Assembly (NCBI RefSeq): GCF_009649745.1
Contig: NZ_WJNG01000021.1
Span: 1-42,071 of the forward strand
Length of the DNA: 42,071 bases
Source: Aquibacillus halophilus
GTDB taxonomy: Bacteria; Bacillota; Bacilli; Bacillales; Amphibacillaceae
Direction: 5' to 3'
A program made the translations under genes and the position numbers. The notes beneath the pieces were generated by a model, which worked only from the letters and a program-made list of their open reading frames with translations, had not been told where the DNA came from and searched no databases. Shown one piece after another: positions 32,482 to 41,664 of the stretch (position 1 is the first letter of the stretch; every line of letters starts with the position of its first letter).

Positions 32482-32606
32482 ATGTTGATTTGCGCTCCGG
32501 GCAGTCGCTTTCCGCGGGCAACGCTTAAACTTCCTCGGAAGAATACCACTTCCTGCGGGATTTTCAGCCGTCGCTTTTCCCGCAGGAGTCGACTGCCCTG
32601 CGCTCC
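32482..32606 (-). repeat. Family A repeat, copy A3 (most complete)
   Basis: About 125 bp with both ends intact: GGGCAGTCG at 32499-32507 and its complement at 32590-32598. The outer flank TGCGCTCC is present on both sides in direct orientation. Inside, on the minus strand, are CCTGCGGGA and TCCCGCAGG, then CCCGCGG. The left flank TATGTTGATT is shared with stub A4. Confidence 0.9.
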
Positions 32607-32966
32607 AATCACAATCATATAAGTAAATAGCTGTTGTTTATTGAAGGTTAACAAACACAAGACTATACTTTAGCAGGAAGTACATGAAGACTCCTTAAAA
32701 GTACAAACCCATTTTCTTCATGCGATTTAATGTAACACTGTCGAAGCATTCCTTGTCATACATAATGAATGGCCCTCGTTTCCATAGGAACCTACATATT
32801 TAGATTACGCTAGTAGATTTTCTATTCAGAGTAGTTATATTTCATGAAATAAACTTTTCATGGAGTTCAGCTCACTTCGACAGAAGCTATTCTAAGATGA
32901 GGAGAAATGCTCCATGAAACTTAGACACTATGGGTTTTATTCTTCGACAACCCAGAACATAGTGTA

Positions 32967-33078
32967 GGCAGAATACGTAGACGCCTGTGGGAACAGCGCG
33001 TTCCGAAGACCCCGGAAGAATCGTTCTTTGGTTCTGAGGAGGCTGAGGTCGTGCCCATGGAAAGCGAAGTATTCTGCC
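32967..33078 (+). repeat. Family B repeat, copy B3
   Basis: A 112-bp copy bounded by GGCAGAATAC / GTATTCTGCC. It contains CCTGTGGG near the left and CCCATGG near the right, and GAATC-loop-GGTTC in the middle; the changes relative to B2 keep the pairing as G-U. It points away from A3. Confidence 0.9.
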
Positions 33079-33227
33079 GAAACGGTGTATATCAGCAATT
33101 AAAAAGAGAAGGTAACAAGCAAATCACAACTAATAGTTACGTCGTATTTTTCATCAACTACGAAGTTGAAAACCAACAAAACTTACTTTGACTGGGCCCT
33201 ATAAACAATAGTAGAAAAGTACATTCA

Positions 33228-33809
33228 TTATAAAAATAGAAACGGCAAAGTAATTAACAAGATTAGTCCAGCCAACAAGAATGCAGGTAAAACATAAACT
33301 ATAATTGCTTTGAACCAAGAAAAACCATAGAAAACCTTAATTGCAATTACAAAGTAAATAGTATAAGGAATTACTAGCAGACCATCAATTACTAAATAAA
33401 ACATAGGTTGATAGGTTTCTAAGAAAAATGTTTCTTTTGCAGTAAATATAAATGGTAAAACTACAACTAAATTAATGATCGTTGGTAAACTTGCCCAAGC
33501 ATAGGCTATTCGGAATCTTCGTAAATCACGGTCCCCACCAAACCAACCTGCTATTAAGTCCGTTATCCAAGAGCCGATTAAAAAGTAAATGTAACCAATC
33601 GCTGGACCAAATAGTATAGCCAATATCGAAATGGCAGTAAGTGAAAATTCATCCCCAACATTATTCGTTTGCAAAATAGTAAAAAAATCATATATTCCAG
33701 CTATTAGAACGATAATGACTGGGGCTTTCATTGTATTTCTCTCTACTTCGTTCTTAATTGTATTCCCCGGGTGAAGCCAAAATCTTAATAGGCTTTCTTT
33801 AATAGTCAT
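33228..33809 (-). CDS. Yip1-domain integral membrane protein
   Basis: A 193-aa protein with about five hydrophobic helices. The Yip1-family look is clear in the N-terminal amphipathic SLLRFWLHPGNTIKNEVE, then GPAIGYIYFLIGSWITDLIAGWFGG and the FRIAYAWASLPTIINLV signature. The function of bacterial members is unknown. The ATG follows AAGGGGG by 8-9 nt. No partner genes. Confidence 0.8.
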   Translation of the reverse strand: MTIKESLLRFWLHPGNTIKNEVERNTMKAPVIIVLIAGIYDFFTILQTNNVGDEFSLTAISILAILFGPAIGYIYFLIGSWITDLIAGWFGGDRDLRRFRIAYAWASLPTIINLVVVLPFIFTAKETFFLETYQPMFYLVIDGLLVIPYTIYFVIAIKVFYGFSWFKAIIVYVLPAFLLAGLILLITLPFLFL

Positions 33810-33935
33810 GTATTATCCCCCTTACCTCCTATATATTAACATATTAATACAAGTTCATCGTATGATTGGTTTTCGGAACCTATATAGTGTCATTAGGTTC
33901 TACAAAAATAGTTTCTAGTTGTACACAAATAAAAC

Positions 33936-33962
33936 AGCTAGGCTACTATTTGTAACCTAGCT
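33936..33962 (-). terminator. Terminator of the aldehyde dehydrogenase gene
   Basis: Stem AGCTAGG / CCTAGCT, 13-nt partly paired loop, then GTTTTATTTG on the minus strand. Confidence 0.65.
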
Positions 33963-33976
33963 AATGTAATCTCATA

Positions 33977-35404
33977 TTAATTTTCCAAATTCAAAACAAT
34001 TAGTCTTTCCTCAGTCATTTCTTTAATTGAGTACTTAGGTCCCTCTTTACCGTTACCGCTATCTTTTATACCACCATAGGGCATTAGATCGACTCTGTAT
34101 TGTGAAGCATCATTAATCATTAAACCACCCACTTGAACCTTGCGCGCGGCATAAAAAGCGGTATCAAGATTTTTGGTGAAAATTCCACCTTGTAAGCCGT
34201 ATGGAGATTCATTTAATTCATCTATACATGCATCGATTTCAGTAAATGAAATAATACTGACAATCGGAGCAAAAACTTCATCACAAACTACTTTCATATC
34301 CTTCTTAACATTACCAAGTATAGTAGGTTGCATAACGGCCTCGTTCCGTTCACCACCACATATAATCTCAGCTCCGTTCTTAACTGCCTCATTCACCCAT
34401 TCCTCGGCACGAATGGCCTCTTTTTCAGCAATCATTGGACCTACATCCGTATCAGGGTCGTTTGGATCACCGACCTTTAATTGTTTAACTTCTTCGACAA
34501 GTTTTCCTTGGAACTCTTCTTTAATTGAATCATGAACATAAATACGTTGAACGGATATACACACCTGTCCAGCGAAGGCAAAGCTTTTTTGAGCAATGTT
34601 TTTCGCCGCCTGATCGATATCAGCTTCTTTATCCACAATAACAGGCGAATTATTACCTAGTTCTAAAATCAATTTCTTTAAACCTGTGTTTTGTTTTAAT
34701 TTCAATCCGACCTCTGCACTACCAGTAAATGTAAATAAATTGATTCGATCGTCTTTCATCATTTGCTCCCCGACGGTCGAACCAGAACCTACAACCACAT
34801 TAAATAAACCAGCAGGTAGTCCAGCTTCTTCAAAAACTTCTGCTAATTTTAAAGCAGTAATAGGTGTCGTACTTGCTGGTTTTAATACAACCGCGTTTCC
34901 GGCAGCGAGTGCAGGCGCTACTTTATGGGCAACAAGATTTAACGGAAAATTGAATGGACTAATCGCCCCTACTACACCAACAGGAACTTTTATGGTAAAG
35001 GCCATCCGGTTTTCGGAACCAGGTGCAGCCTCGACCGGAACGCCTTCTCCATGAATTCTTTTTGCTTCCTCTGCAGCAATTTCAAATGTCTGGGCTGAGC
35101 GATCAATCTCATTTCTAGCTTGCTTCAGTGGTTTTCCTGCTTCTTTCGTAATACAATTTGCAAGTTCTTCTTTTCTTTCCATTAATAGCTCACTCACTCG
35201 TTGCAGCACTTTAAATCGTTCATAAGGTGAGAGATCCTTTGACCGGTAAGCCTCTTGAGCAGACTCTACTGCTCGGTTAACATCATCTTCTCCAGCTTGA
35301 AATACGGAACCATATACTTCTTGGCTGTATTTATCTAGTACGTCTTTCTTTTCGCTTGTTTCAATCCATTGCCCATTTATGTAAAGCTTATATACTTGAG
35401 ACAT
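33977..35404 (-). CDS. NAD(P)-dependent aldehyde dehydrogenase
   Basis: A 475-aa ALDH superfamily enzyme that oxidises an aldehyde to a carboxylate in the cytoplasm. Catalytic C282 lies in FAGQVCISVQR, general base E248 in LELGNNSP and the oxyanion Asn in SPFNFPLN (N152). Cofactor residues VVLKPASTTP and FTGSAEVG are intact. The C-terminal MPYGGIKDSGNGKEG is typical of the lactaldehyde/phosphonoacetaldehyde-like branch. The substrate cannot be fixed from sequence. It is monocistronic and of full family length. Confidence 0.9.
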   Translation of the reverse strand: MSQVYKLYINGQWIETSEKKDVLDKYSQEVYGSVFQAGEDDVNRAVESAQEAYRSKDLSPYERFKVLQRVSELLMERKEELANCITKEAGKPLKQARNEIDRSAQTFEIAAEEAKRIHGEGVPVEAAPGSENRMAFTIKVPVGVVGAISPFNFPLNLVAHKVAPALAAGNAVVLKPASTTPITALKLAEVFEEAGLPAGLFNVVVGSGSTVGEQMMKDDRINLFTFTGSAEVGLKLKQNTGLKKLILELGNNSPVIVDKEADIDQAAKNIAQKSFAFAGQVCISVQRIYVHDSIKEEFQGKLVEEVKQLKVGDPNDPDTDVGPMIAEKEAIRAEEWVNEAVKNGAEIICGGERNEAVMQPTILGNVKKDMKVVCDEVFAPIVSIISFTEIDACIDELNESPYGLQGGIFTKNLDTAFYAARKVQVGGLMINDASQYRVDLMPYGGIKDSGNGKEGPKYSIKEMTEERLIVLNLEN

Positions 35405-35490
35405 TATTATCTTTCCTCCCTACGGTTTATCAGTTATATTCCACTAACAGAAAAATTAAAACCTTATCGGTGATTTTTCCAAGATAAAAA

Positions 35491-35518
35491 GAGAGCTCTG
35501 AAATTAATCAAAACTCTC
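35491..35518 (-). terminator. Terminator of the nucleoside transporter gene
   Basis: A GAGAG-type stem (GAGAG / CTCTC) with inner pairing, then TTTTTATC on the minus strand. Confidence 0.6.
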
Positions 35519-35526
35519 CATGCTTA

Positions 35527-36717
35527 TTATAAGAATAATCCTGCCATAGTTGCAGAAAGAATTGACCCTAGGGTAGCACCAATTAGTAGCTTAAAACCAA
35601 AACGAGAAACTTCAGCACCTTTTTCAGCATTTATTCCTTGAACTGTTCCGGCAATAATACCAATAGATGAAAAATTGGCAAAGCTAGTTAAAAATACCGA
35701 GACAATACCGACTGTTTTAACTGAGAATGTATCGACTAAAGGCTGTAATTCCAACATCGCAACAAATTCATTCGTTACAATTTTTGTACCCATAATTCCG
35801 CCAGCTTGGATTACTTCACTTGGAGCGATCCCCATTAATATACCAATTGGAGCAAGTACATAACCTAATATCTGTTGAATTGTTGTTCCAGCAAATACTG
35901 ATTGAATAATTGCATTAACTAATTCCAAGGATGCAATAAAAGCTATTAGCATCGCTGCTACAATTAGAGCAATTTTTCCACCGTCTAATGCACCATTCGC
36001 CATTGCTTCAAATATGCTCTTTGAGTCAGATACCTCTTTTATATCAACTTTATCGTCTTCCTTATTTACTATAACTGGAGCTATAATCGAAGCTATAATT
36101 AGTGAACTGAACATATTCAATGGTAAAGCAACTAGTACATATTCTGCTGGTAGCATCTGCATGTAAGCACCAATTATCGATGCTGACACCGATCCCATTG
36201 CAGATGCACTCACTATGTATAAACGATTATTATTTAGATGATGAAATTGGGACTTAATCGCGATTATTGCTTCCGACTGTCCAAAGAAAATACTATTAAC
36301 AGCGTTAAACGATTCAACCTTTGGAAGTCCAGTAATATAAGAGATAAATCCGCCTAAGTATTTAATTAGTACAGGCAGAACCCTTAGATAAGTTAGCACA
36401 GAAAGTATCGTAGCGAAGAAAATAATTAATAAAAGTACATTAAAAAAGAATACACCCCCACCTTCATCTACCATCAATCCACCAACCACGAAGCTAACTC
36501 CTGAAGTACCGAACTCAATTAGCCTATTAAAAATATCAGAAATCCTTTGTATTACCCAATTACCAATTGAAGTTTCAAACATGAACCATGTAGTAATTAC
36601 TTGTGCAACTAACATGATGCCAATGCCTAGATAGTTTATGTTTTTACGATCATTTGACATCAGGAATGCAATCCCAATAACCACAATAATTGCAAGTAAT
36701 CCTAAAAGTATATCCAT
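35527..36717 (-). CDS. Concentrative nucleoside transporter (NupC family)
   Basis: A 396-aa CNT-family permease that imports nucleosides by H+ or Na+ symport. The start is ATG 36717 (MDILLGLLAI), 8 nt after GGAGG; upstream residues would cross this SD. Family features are GLPKVESFNAVNSIFFGQSEA (first re-entrant region), SASAMGSVSASIIGAYM and the C-terminal TSFANFSSIGIIAGTVQGI. Length is as expected. No nucleoside-catabolic genes adjoin it. No purine riboswitch was seen ahead of it. Confidence 0.9.
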   Translation of the reverse strand: MDILLGLLAIIVVIGIAFLMSNDRKNINYLGIGIMLVAQVITTWFMFETSIGNWVIQRISDIFNRLIEFGTSGVSFVVGGLMVDEGGGVFFFNVLLLIIFFATILSVLTYLRVLPVLIKYLGGFISYITGLPKVESFNAVNSIFFGQSEAIIAIKSQFHHLNNNRLYIVSASAMGSVSASIIGAYMQMLPAEYVLVALPLNMFSSLIIASIIAPVIVNKEDDKVDIKEVSDSKSIFEAMANGALDGGKIALIVAAMLIAFIASLELVNAIIQSVFAGTTIQQILGYVLAPIGILMGIAPSEVIQAGGIMGTKIVTNEFVAMLELQPLVDTFSVKTVGIVSVFLTSFANFSSIGIIAGTVQGINAEKGAEVSRFGFKLLIGATLGSILSATMAGLFL

Positions 36718-36854
36718 TAATACTCCCTCCAAATATTTTGATACTTGTATTGTCTTCACTTAAGTACAAAATAATTCTTAAATTTGGCAGTTTGGGAATT
36801 CTGTTGATTTACACAGGTAGACTTATTAAGAAAGAATCACGTATTTTCCATACA

Positions 36855-36890
36855 AAAAGACTGGTACATGTTTTACTGCACCAGTCTTTT
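36855..36890 (-). terminator. Terminator of the DUF4367-like lipoprotein gene
   Basis: Stem AAAAGACTGGT / ACCAGTCTTTT followed by TTG on the minus strand, with the U-tract formed by the stem itself. Confidence 0.75.
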
Positions 36891-36909
36891 AAAAGTTAAA
36901 TTCATCTAG

Positions 36910-37410
36910 TTATGAATGAAATGATCTTGCTACCTGTAACAATTGTTCCTTTGAAACCTTTTCATCCTGTGATTCTTCACCAACAGTACTTGACCGATAG
37001 ATCATTTTGTATGTGATTCCATCCTCTTTCCAATACAACGTTTTAGCATACGAATTATCAACGTATTCCCCATTTATTTCATTTACAATTTTTACATTCT
37101 CAGATTCAACAACAGGTTCACTTATATTACCGTCAATAAACTGAATGGATAGTAAATCATTGTCTCTAGTGTAAAAACTAACATCCAAGGCTTCTATGTC
37201 TGTATCTGTTATTGTAAAATGATCTGAAACTAGAAACTCTACTTCCATTGGAACAAATTGAGGTATTTCTGGTTGAAATGAAAGCGTATTGACTGCAATT
37301 TTGACTTCCTCTATGTTATAGGAATAAAAACCATTAGGGATTGGTTCACTTTGGCAACCTGCTATCAATATTATTAAAGTTAAAGAAAATAATAGTAGTT
37401 TATTTTTCAC
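36910..37410 (-). CDS. Lipoprotein with DUF4367-like C-terminus
   Basis: A 166-aa predicted lipoprotein: MKNKLLLFSLTLIILIAGC with lipobox IAGC. The C-terminal half (YAKTLYWKEDGITYKMIYRSS ending SKEQLLQVARSF) has the pattern of DUF4367-type extracytoplasmic domains, which are found attached to sporulation and sigma-factor regulators. The middle is beta-rich. Function unknown; the family match is by eye. Confidence 0.65.
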   Translation of the reverse strand: MKNKLLLFSLTLIILIAGCQSEPIPNGFYSYNIEEVKIAVNTLSFQPEIPQFVPMEVEFLVSDHFTITDTDIEALDVSFYTRDNDLLSIQFIDGNISEPVVESENVKIVNEINGEYVDNSYAKTLYWKEDGITYKMIYRSSTVGEESQDEKVSKEQLLQVARSFHS

Positions 37411-37520
37411 TTGATCGCCCCTCCCATAAATGTAAATTTTTTGTCATTTTTTGTCTCTTTACCTATTAGACGAACTAGATCTACTCATAGTTTCATAAAA
37501 TTTCAAAAGAAAATTAAAAA

Positions 37521-37542
37521 AACCAGCCACAGTTGACTGATT
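37521..37542 (-). terminator. Terminator of the ROK kinase gene
   Basis: An 8-bp stem AATCAGTC / GGCTGGTT (two G-U pairs) followed by TTTTTTT on the minus strand. Confidence 0.65.
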
Positions 37543-37545
37543 TTT

Positions 37546-38421
37546 TTAATTTTCTTTTATAAAACCATATACTGCCCCTAGCAAGTTTGCGTTCTGTCTA
37601 TACTTACATACTTCAATATTAGGAACAATTTTGGCCACTTTAACAGCTTCCATAATCTTCTTCAACTTTAAATTGATATTGTCAACCAGATCATCTCTTG
37701 CACTAATTCCTCCACCAATTAAAATTAATTCGGGATCGTATATATATTGCAGATTATAAATCCCTGCAGCTAGCATGTGATAAAATTCATCAATCGCATT
37801 AAGGCAATCTGTATCTCCTTCTTCAGCTAGCTTAAAAATTATTTCTCCATTTAGAGTGCCAGGCTCAGCACCTTTAATTTTTGTCACATTTTTCACGAGT
37901 GCCCCCGTGGCAGCTACCCCGCTCCAAGTGGTTTGTTTAGCATCCATAACCATATAACCAAACTCTCCACCATGCAAATTCGCACCCTTATGTAGTGAGC
38001 CATCTTTTATTACTGCTCCACCGATACCAGTTCCTAAAACAACAGCAAGAACATCCTTTTTTCCTTTGGCAGATCCATTCCATATTTCTGCAAGGCCAGC
38101 GCAGTTAGCATCGTTCTCTATGTAAACATCCATCTCAGTACGTTCACTTACTAACTTCTTAATATTAGGTCCATGTAAATAGGGAAGAGCACTTGATCCA
38201 TATATTATTCCTTCATCTGATACTGCTCCTGGAGCACTAATCGCAATACCTTCTAAATTAATAGTTTTATATTGGTTAATATGATTTTCAATTAAGCTGA
38301 TTAATCCTTCTAAGGTTGAAGGCGTTTTCTTTTTGCCATTTTCAATTATTAATGCATCTTCTTGAATTAGTGCATATTTTACATATGTTCCACCAATATC
38401 AAATGCTATGTATTGTTTCAT
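37546..38421 (-). CDS. ROK-family sugar kinase without the zinc motif
   Basis: A 291-aa ROK protein lacking a DNA-binding domain, so an enzyme rather than a repressor. ATP-site motifs are FDIGGTYVKYALI and VLGTGIGGAVI; the sugar site is IENDANCAGLAE with the catalytic Asp; GEFGYMVM follows. The cysteine cluster (CxCGxxGCxE) of most ROK glucokinases is absent: the sequence has TTWSGVAATGALV instead. Such zinc-less ROKs include beta-glucoside kinases and related enzymes. Substrate unknown. No sugar transporter adjoins it. Confidence 0.85.
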   Translation of the reverse strand: MKQYIAFDIGGTYVKYALIQEDALIIENGKKKTPSTLEGLISLIENHINQYKTINLEGIAISAPGAVSDEGIIYGSSALPYLHGPNIKKLVSERTEMDVYIENDANCAGLAEIWNGSAKGKKDVLAVVLGTGIGGAVIKDGSLHKGANLHGGEFGYMVMDAKQTTWSGVAATGALVKNVTKIKGAEPGTLNGEIIFKLAEEGDTDCLNAIDEFYHMLAAGIYNLQYIYDPELILIGGGISARDDLVDNINLKLKKIMEAVKVAKIVPNIEVCKYRQNANLLGAVYGFIKEN

Positions 38422-38525
38422 TTTATCACTCCGGTTCTTATTTCTAATTCAATATGCACATATTTAGGGTATTATCCATAAACTAATAACTTTATTATAA
38501 CTTAAATAGTATAGCAAGACACATT

Positions 38526-38568
38526 ACATATTAACTTTTTTGTGAATATCATAAAAAAGTTAATATGT
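38526..38568. repeat. Long perfect inverted repeat between the ROK and cotW genes
   Basis: A 16-bp perfect inverted repeat ACATATTAACTTTTTT / AAAAAAGTTAATATGT with an 11-nt loop, about 105 nt upstream of the ROK start and 135 nt upstream of cotW. It could be a terminator insulating two divergent promoters, or an operator. Confidence 0.6.
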
Positions 38569-38666
38569 TCATTTCTCGCTAAAGTAAGACAGGTTTATCA
38601 GTGATTATCACCATTTATTGTTTTTTTTCTATCTTAGCCCTTCCAATTCTTTTTCTTTTGACTATA

Positions 38667-38675
38667 CATATTGTA
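38667..38675 (+). promoter_or_regulatory. Candidate sigma-K -10 element of cotWX
   Basis: CATATTGTA fits the sigma-K -10 pattern CATAnnnTA and lies 27 nt before the cotW start. No good -35 is visible, as is common for late coat genes that need GerE. Confidence 0.5.
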
Positions 38676-38701
38676 AGCCAATCGAAAAGGAGGGAATAAA
38701 T

Positions 38702-38989
38702 TTGGCAAATAAAGAATTGAATGACAATCTTAATGAGATTTCTAACAGCCTAATTAACATGCATGTTTCTGACTTGTTAAACAAACACAACATTTCTAAG
38801 GAAAGCAAGCGAATTAAGAGTCTATCAAACAGTGAAAAGGGGCAAATCAAAGATTCTGTAGACAGATTAAGGACACAAACTGAAGCATTTTTGGCTAATC
38901 AACAGAATAAGAACAATAGTCTTTCTGCTCCATCCACTGAGGATTTAGTTAAACAACTCCAAAATATTAGAAACAAATCAAAGTCTTAA
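38702..38989 (+). CDS. cotW: CotW-like spore coat protein
   Basis: A 95-aa hydrophilic protein. The start is TTG 38702, 6 nt after AAAAGGAGGG. The core (DLLNKHNISKESKRIKSLSN then a helix ending in LANQQNKN) follows the pattern of B. subtilis CotW (NIFSKHGVTKDKMKNVSDEE then LIENQKKK). CotW belongs to the insoluble outer coat/crust fraction with CotX, CotV, CotY and CotZ. The next gene is cotX, 26 nt downstream, supporting the call. CotV, Y and Z are not in this window. Confidence 0.72.
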   Translation: MANKELNDNLNEISNSLINMHVSDLLNKHNISKESKRIKSLSNSEKGQIKDSVDRLRTQTEAFLANQQNKNNSLSAPSTEDLVKQLQNIRNKSKS

Positions 38990-39015
38990 TAAAAATTTAA
39001 AAGGAGGAATTATGT

Positions 39016-39411
39016 ATGGGAAAAACTAATAACGAAGCAAAAGCTGTAAGTCAGTACGCAAATGAAATTTCGGATATCGAACAGTCATCTAGAGAAGCAA
39101 TATTCATTTTGAACTCTACTGAAGTAACCGTAGATACCACAGATACGCAGGTGGCTGTATCATTACAGGTAGCGCTCCAAGTAGCTATAGCAATTGTTGT
39201 TAATATTTCTATTGCAGATAGCTCACGGGCTGAAAAAGTAACAGAAGAATTACTTGCATACTCTCAAATTGATCAATTAAATCGACAATTAATCGTTATT
39301 GATGGATCTGAAAATGTAACTGTTTCAACAACAGACACTGATGTAGCAGCTTCCATCCAAGTGCTTCTTCAGGTCTTAATTTCACTAGTTGGCCAACTAG
39401 ATATTTTATAG
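39016..39411 (+). CDS. cotX: CotX-family spore coat (crust) protein
   Basis: A 131-aa protein made of two repeats of the coat X/V domain. Each repeat has the signature of alternating Thr/Val then amphipathic helix: VTVDTTDTQVAVSLQVALQV (about 38-57) and VTVSTTDTDVAASIQVLLQV. It has no Cys-rich head, unlike some CotX proteins. It likely assembles in the outermost spore layer. The ATG is 8 nt after AAGGAGG. It is the second gene of the cotW-cotX operon. Confidence 0.9.
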   Translation: MGKTNNEAKAVSQYANEISDIEQSSREAIFILNSTEVTVDTTDTQVAVSLQVALQVAIAIVVNISIADSSRAEKVTEELLAYSQIDQLNRQLIVIDGSENVTVSTTDTDVAASIQVLLQVLISLVGQLDIL

Positions 39412-39497
39412 TCTGGTCTAAAGGTAGGGAGATATCTCATCAGTAGTGTATTCATCCCATCTCGTTTTTGACACAACAAAATATGTCTATAAACGAA

Positions 39498-39534
39498 AAC
39501 CCCAGGGACCGTTTATAAAACGTTCCTTGGGGTT
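39498..39534. terminator. Terminator between cotX and yhbH
   Basis: Stem AACCCCAGGGACCGTTT / AAACGTTCCTTGGGGTT with two imperfect pairs; T-rich on both sides (TTATTTATTTTT and TTTTCGTTT). It probably serves both convergent genes. Confidence 0.82.
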
Positions 39535-39588
39535 ATTTATTTTTACTTAGAATATATTGTTTTATATTAAAGATGACGAAATCTAATT

Positions 39589-40749
39589 CTATAAAGCTGC
39601 TTCATCGGTTTGGTTCGAGAAGAACTTCTTCATTGCATAGAATACATCTGTTTTTTTTCTTAGTACGTAATATTTCAATTTTGGATCTTCCATTTGGCGG
39701 AACACTTGCATTAATGTAGAATGTCGGTTGTATTGATTGACCTCGCCGTATCCAAACATACTAGAATATTCGAGTAATTCTTGCACCAATGAAACACAAC
39801 GCCTGTTGTCAGATGTTAAATTATCACCATCTGAGAAGTGAAACGGATAAATATTATATTGATTCGGGGAGTATTTTTCCTCAATAAGTTCTAAAGACTT
39901 GCGGTAAGCAGAAGAACAAATGGTTCCACCACTTTCTCCTTTTGAGAAAAAGGATTCTTCATCAACAACCTTTGCTTCCGTATGATGAGCGATAAACTCA
40001 ATATCAACTGTTTCATATTTAGACCGTAAAAATCTTGTCATCCAGAAGAAAAAGCTTCTTGCCATATATTTTTCCCACATTCCCATTGAACCACTAGTAT
40101 CCATCATCGCTAATACTACAGCCTTTGATTCTGGTTTTTCAATATCATCCCATGTCTTAAAGCGGAGATCATCTGGATAGATAGGAGTAAATTTTCCTTT
40201 TCCATCCATCGCATTTCGCTTAAAGGCTTCTAGCATCGTTCGCTTTTTATCAATATTACCAAGAAGGCCTTTCTTCCTTATATCTCGAAATTCTACATCA
40301 GTTACTATAATGTTGTCTTTTTCTTTTTCCTGTAAATTTGGAAGTTCTAAGTGCTCAAAAAATGTTTCTTCAAGCTCCTCAAATGAGACTTCAGCTTCAT
40401 AGTAATCTTGACCTGCTTGATCCCCAGCACCAGGTCCTTTACCTGGTCCTTGTTTTGGTTTTCCATCTTTAGCAACTACGTCTCCAACCTGACTATCGCC
40501 ATCACCTTGACCGGCATGTTTATTCTTTTCTTGACTGTATCTAATTTTGTATTCATCGAGTGAACGGATCGGAATCTTTACAATGTCTTTACCACGAGAC
40601 AAAATGATGTTTTCTTCGCTAACTAAATCGGGGAGTTTGTTCTTGAGGACATCCTGTACTTTGTCTTGGTGTCGCTTTTGGTCGTCATACCCTTTTCTGT
40701 GGAGGGACCAATCTTCTTCAGAAATAACAAAGTTTTTTGTATCACCCAT
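39589..40749 (-). CDS. yhbH: Sporulation protein YhbH (DUF444, VWA-like)
   Basis: A 386-aa DUF444 protein. The N-terminal part binds no obvious cofactor; a Gly/Lys/Gln-rich linker lies at about 80-115. A von Willebrand A-like domain starts near 210 with the metal site D217-x-S219-x-S221 (MMDTSGSMG). In B. subtilis yhbH is a sigma-E gene involved in sporulation and usually lies near prkA, whose kinase is thought to work with it; prkA is not adjacent here. The start has AAAGGAGGGG. A CATAGTATA element about 35 nt upstream suggests a mother-cell promoter (low confidence). Confidence 0.9.
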   Translation of the reverse strand: MGDTKNFVISEEDWSLHRKGYDDQKRHQDKVQDVLKNKLPDLVSEENIILSRGKDIVKIPIRSLDEYKIRYSQEKNKHAGQGDGDSQVGDVVAKDGKPKQGPGKGPGAGDQAGQDYYEAEVSFEELEETFFEHLELPNLQEKEKDNIIVTDVEFRDIRKKGLLGNIDKKRTMLEAFKRNAMDGKGKFTPIYPDDLRFKTWDDIEKPESKAVVLAMMDTSGSMGMWEKYMARSFFFWMTRFLRSKYETVDIEFIAHHTEAKVVDEESFFSKGESGGTICSSAYRKSLELIEEKYSPNQYNIYPFHFSDGDNLTSDNRRCVSLVQELLEYSSMFGYGEVNQYNRHSTLMQVFRQMEDPKLKYYVLRKKTDVFYAMKKFFSNQTDEAAL

Positions 40750-40957
40750 TTATTCCCCTCCTTTAGATTTATTAACTATACTATGCGATAAAAAAGCCTT
40801 TGATTAAACTTTTTGAAAAATTAATTAAAAGGACATGCAAACTTTTTCAAGTCATCATTAAGTGGCGAGTGAACGGAACCATTAAATTTCTTCCACAAAA
40901 TAAACTATTAAAGCATTAATCTATAGACAATAGTACAAAATAAGGGAAAACAGTAGG

Positions 40958-41545
40958 ATGAATCTAATGGATTTTATTGAAATTACCATGTTATTTATGA
41001 TAGCGGCTGGAAGTATAGGATGTTTTTATTTTATTCGATTAGATTGGAGACGTTTCGGGTTCCTTTTTATAATTAGTTTACTAACTGCCAATTTGGCATG
41101 CTATATGTTCACCAGAATTGGATTATACTCTTTTCCTAACAATGTTCTACATGGCGCATTCCTCATTCCATATGGGCTAGTTTCAACTCTTTTTCCGTTT
41201 ATCGTAATGTTTGGAGTCAGATATAGTCCTGAACGATGGGTTTTTAAAATCCCTTTTTATTGGACAGTTATTCATTTGGGAGTTTTAGGAGAGGTCATTC
41301 TTAAAAATACAACAATTTTCAAGTTTGAAGACGAATGGAATTTATGGAATAGCTACACATTATGGTGGGTCTTTTTTCTACTGTTTGAAATTTTGGGAAG
41401 CAAGATTATTCCACCCTACCTACGAAAACCAATTCTTTCAGAATCATTCAGATACGGAAAATGGGCTTGGATTGTTGTCCATGTAATTCTTATTTTAACT
41501 ATATTTCTAGCTGGTGTTTATACAGGAGTAACTCTAATAAATTAG
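40958..41545 (+). CDS. CBO0543-like integral membrane protein
   Basis: A 195-aa protein with about five membrane helices. It resembles a family of Bacillaceae/Clostridia membrane proteins (CBO0543 type): LDWRRFGFLFIISL early, FPFIVMFGVRYSPERW, then YTLWWVFFLLFEILGS and a C-terminal helix. The function of the family is unknown; many members occur in spore formers. The ATG 40958 or the in-frame ATG 40967 may be the start; neither SD is ideal (AAGGG at 11 nt, AGTAGG at 9 nt). Confidence 0.7.
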   Translation: MNLMDFIEITMLFMIAAGSIGCFYFIRLDWRRFGFLFIISLLTANLACYMFTRIGLYSFPNNVLHGAFLIPYGLVSTLFPFIVMFGVRYSPERWVFKIPFYWTVIHLGVLGEVILKNTTIFKFEDEWNLWNSYTLWWVFFLLFEILGSKIIPPYLRKPILSESFRYGKWAWIVVHVILILTIFLAGVYTGVTLIN

Positions 41546-41664
41546 AACTTGATTACCCATTGCTATCTGAAAACTAGCATTGGTAATGTTGAACATAAAG
41601 GCTCATTTTGTAAGTTTTGTTGTTCTAAATATTCGCAGTTGATATAAATTGCGTCCTAACTGCT

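Larger units (their letters stand above)
32404..33227. other. 820-bp gene-free repeat locus
   Basis: No credible gene; a 64-codon frame running through repeat A3 is an artefact of the repeat. It contains A3 (minus), a spacer of about 360 bp, B3 (plus) and a right flank with ACTAATAGTTACGTCG, which resembles the right flank of A2. Confidence 0.7.

Noticed and set aside
32466-32660. 64-codon open frame through repeat A3
   Set aside because: An artefact of the repeat, with no start signal and no homology pattern.
9760-33078. Repeats as a CRISPR array
   Set aside because: Copies are about 110 bp, few, far apart and inverted to each other; there are no short regular spacers and no cas genes.
36718-36850. 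Purine riboswitch ahead of the nucleoside transporter
   Set aside because: No conserved three-way junction or loop motifs are visible.
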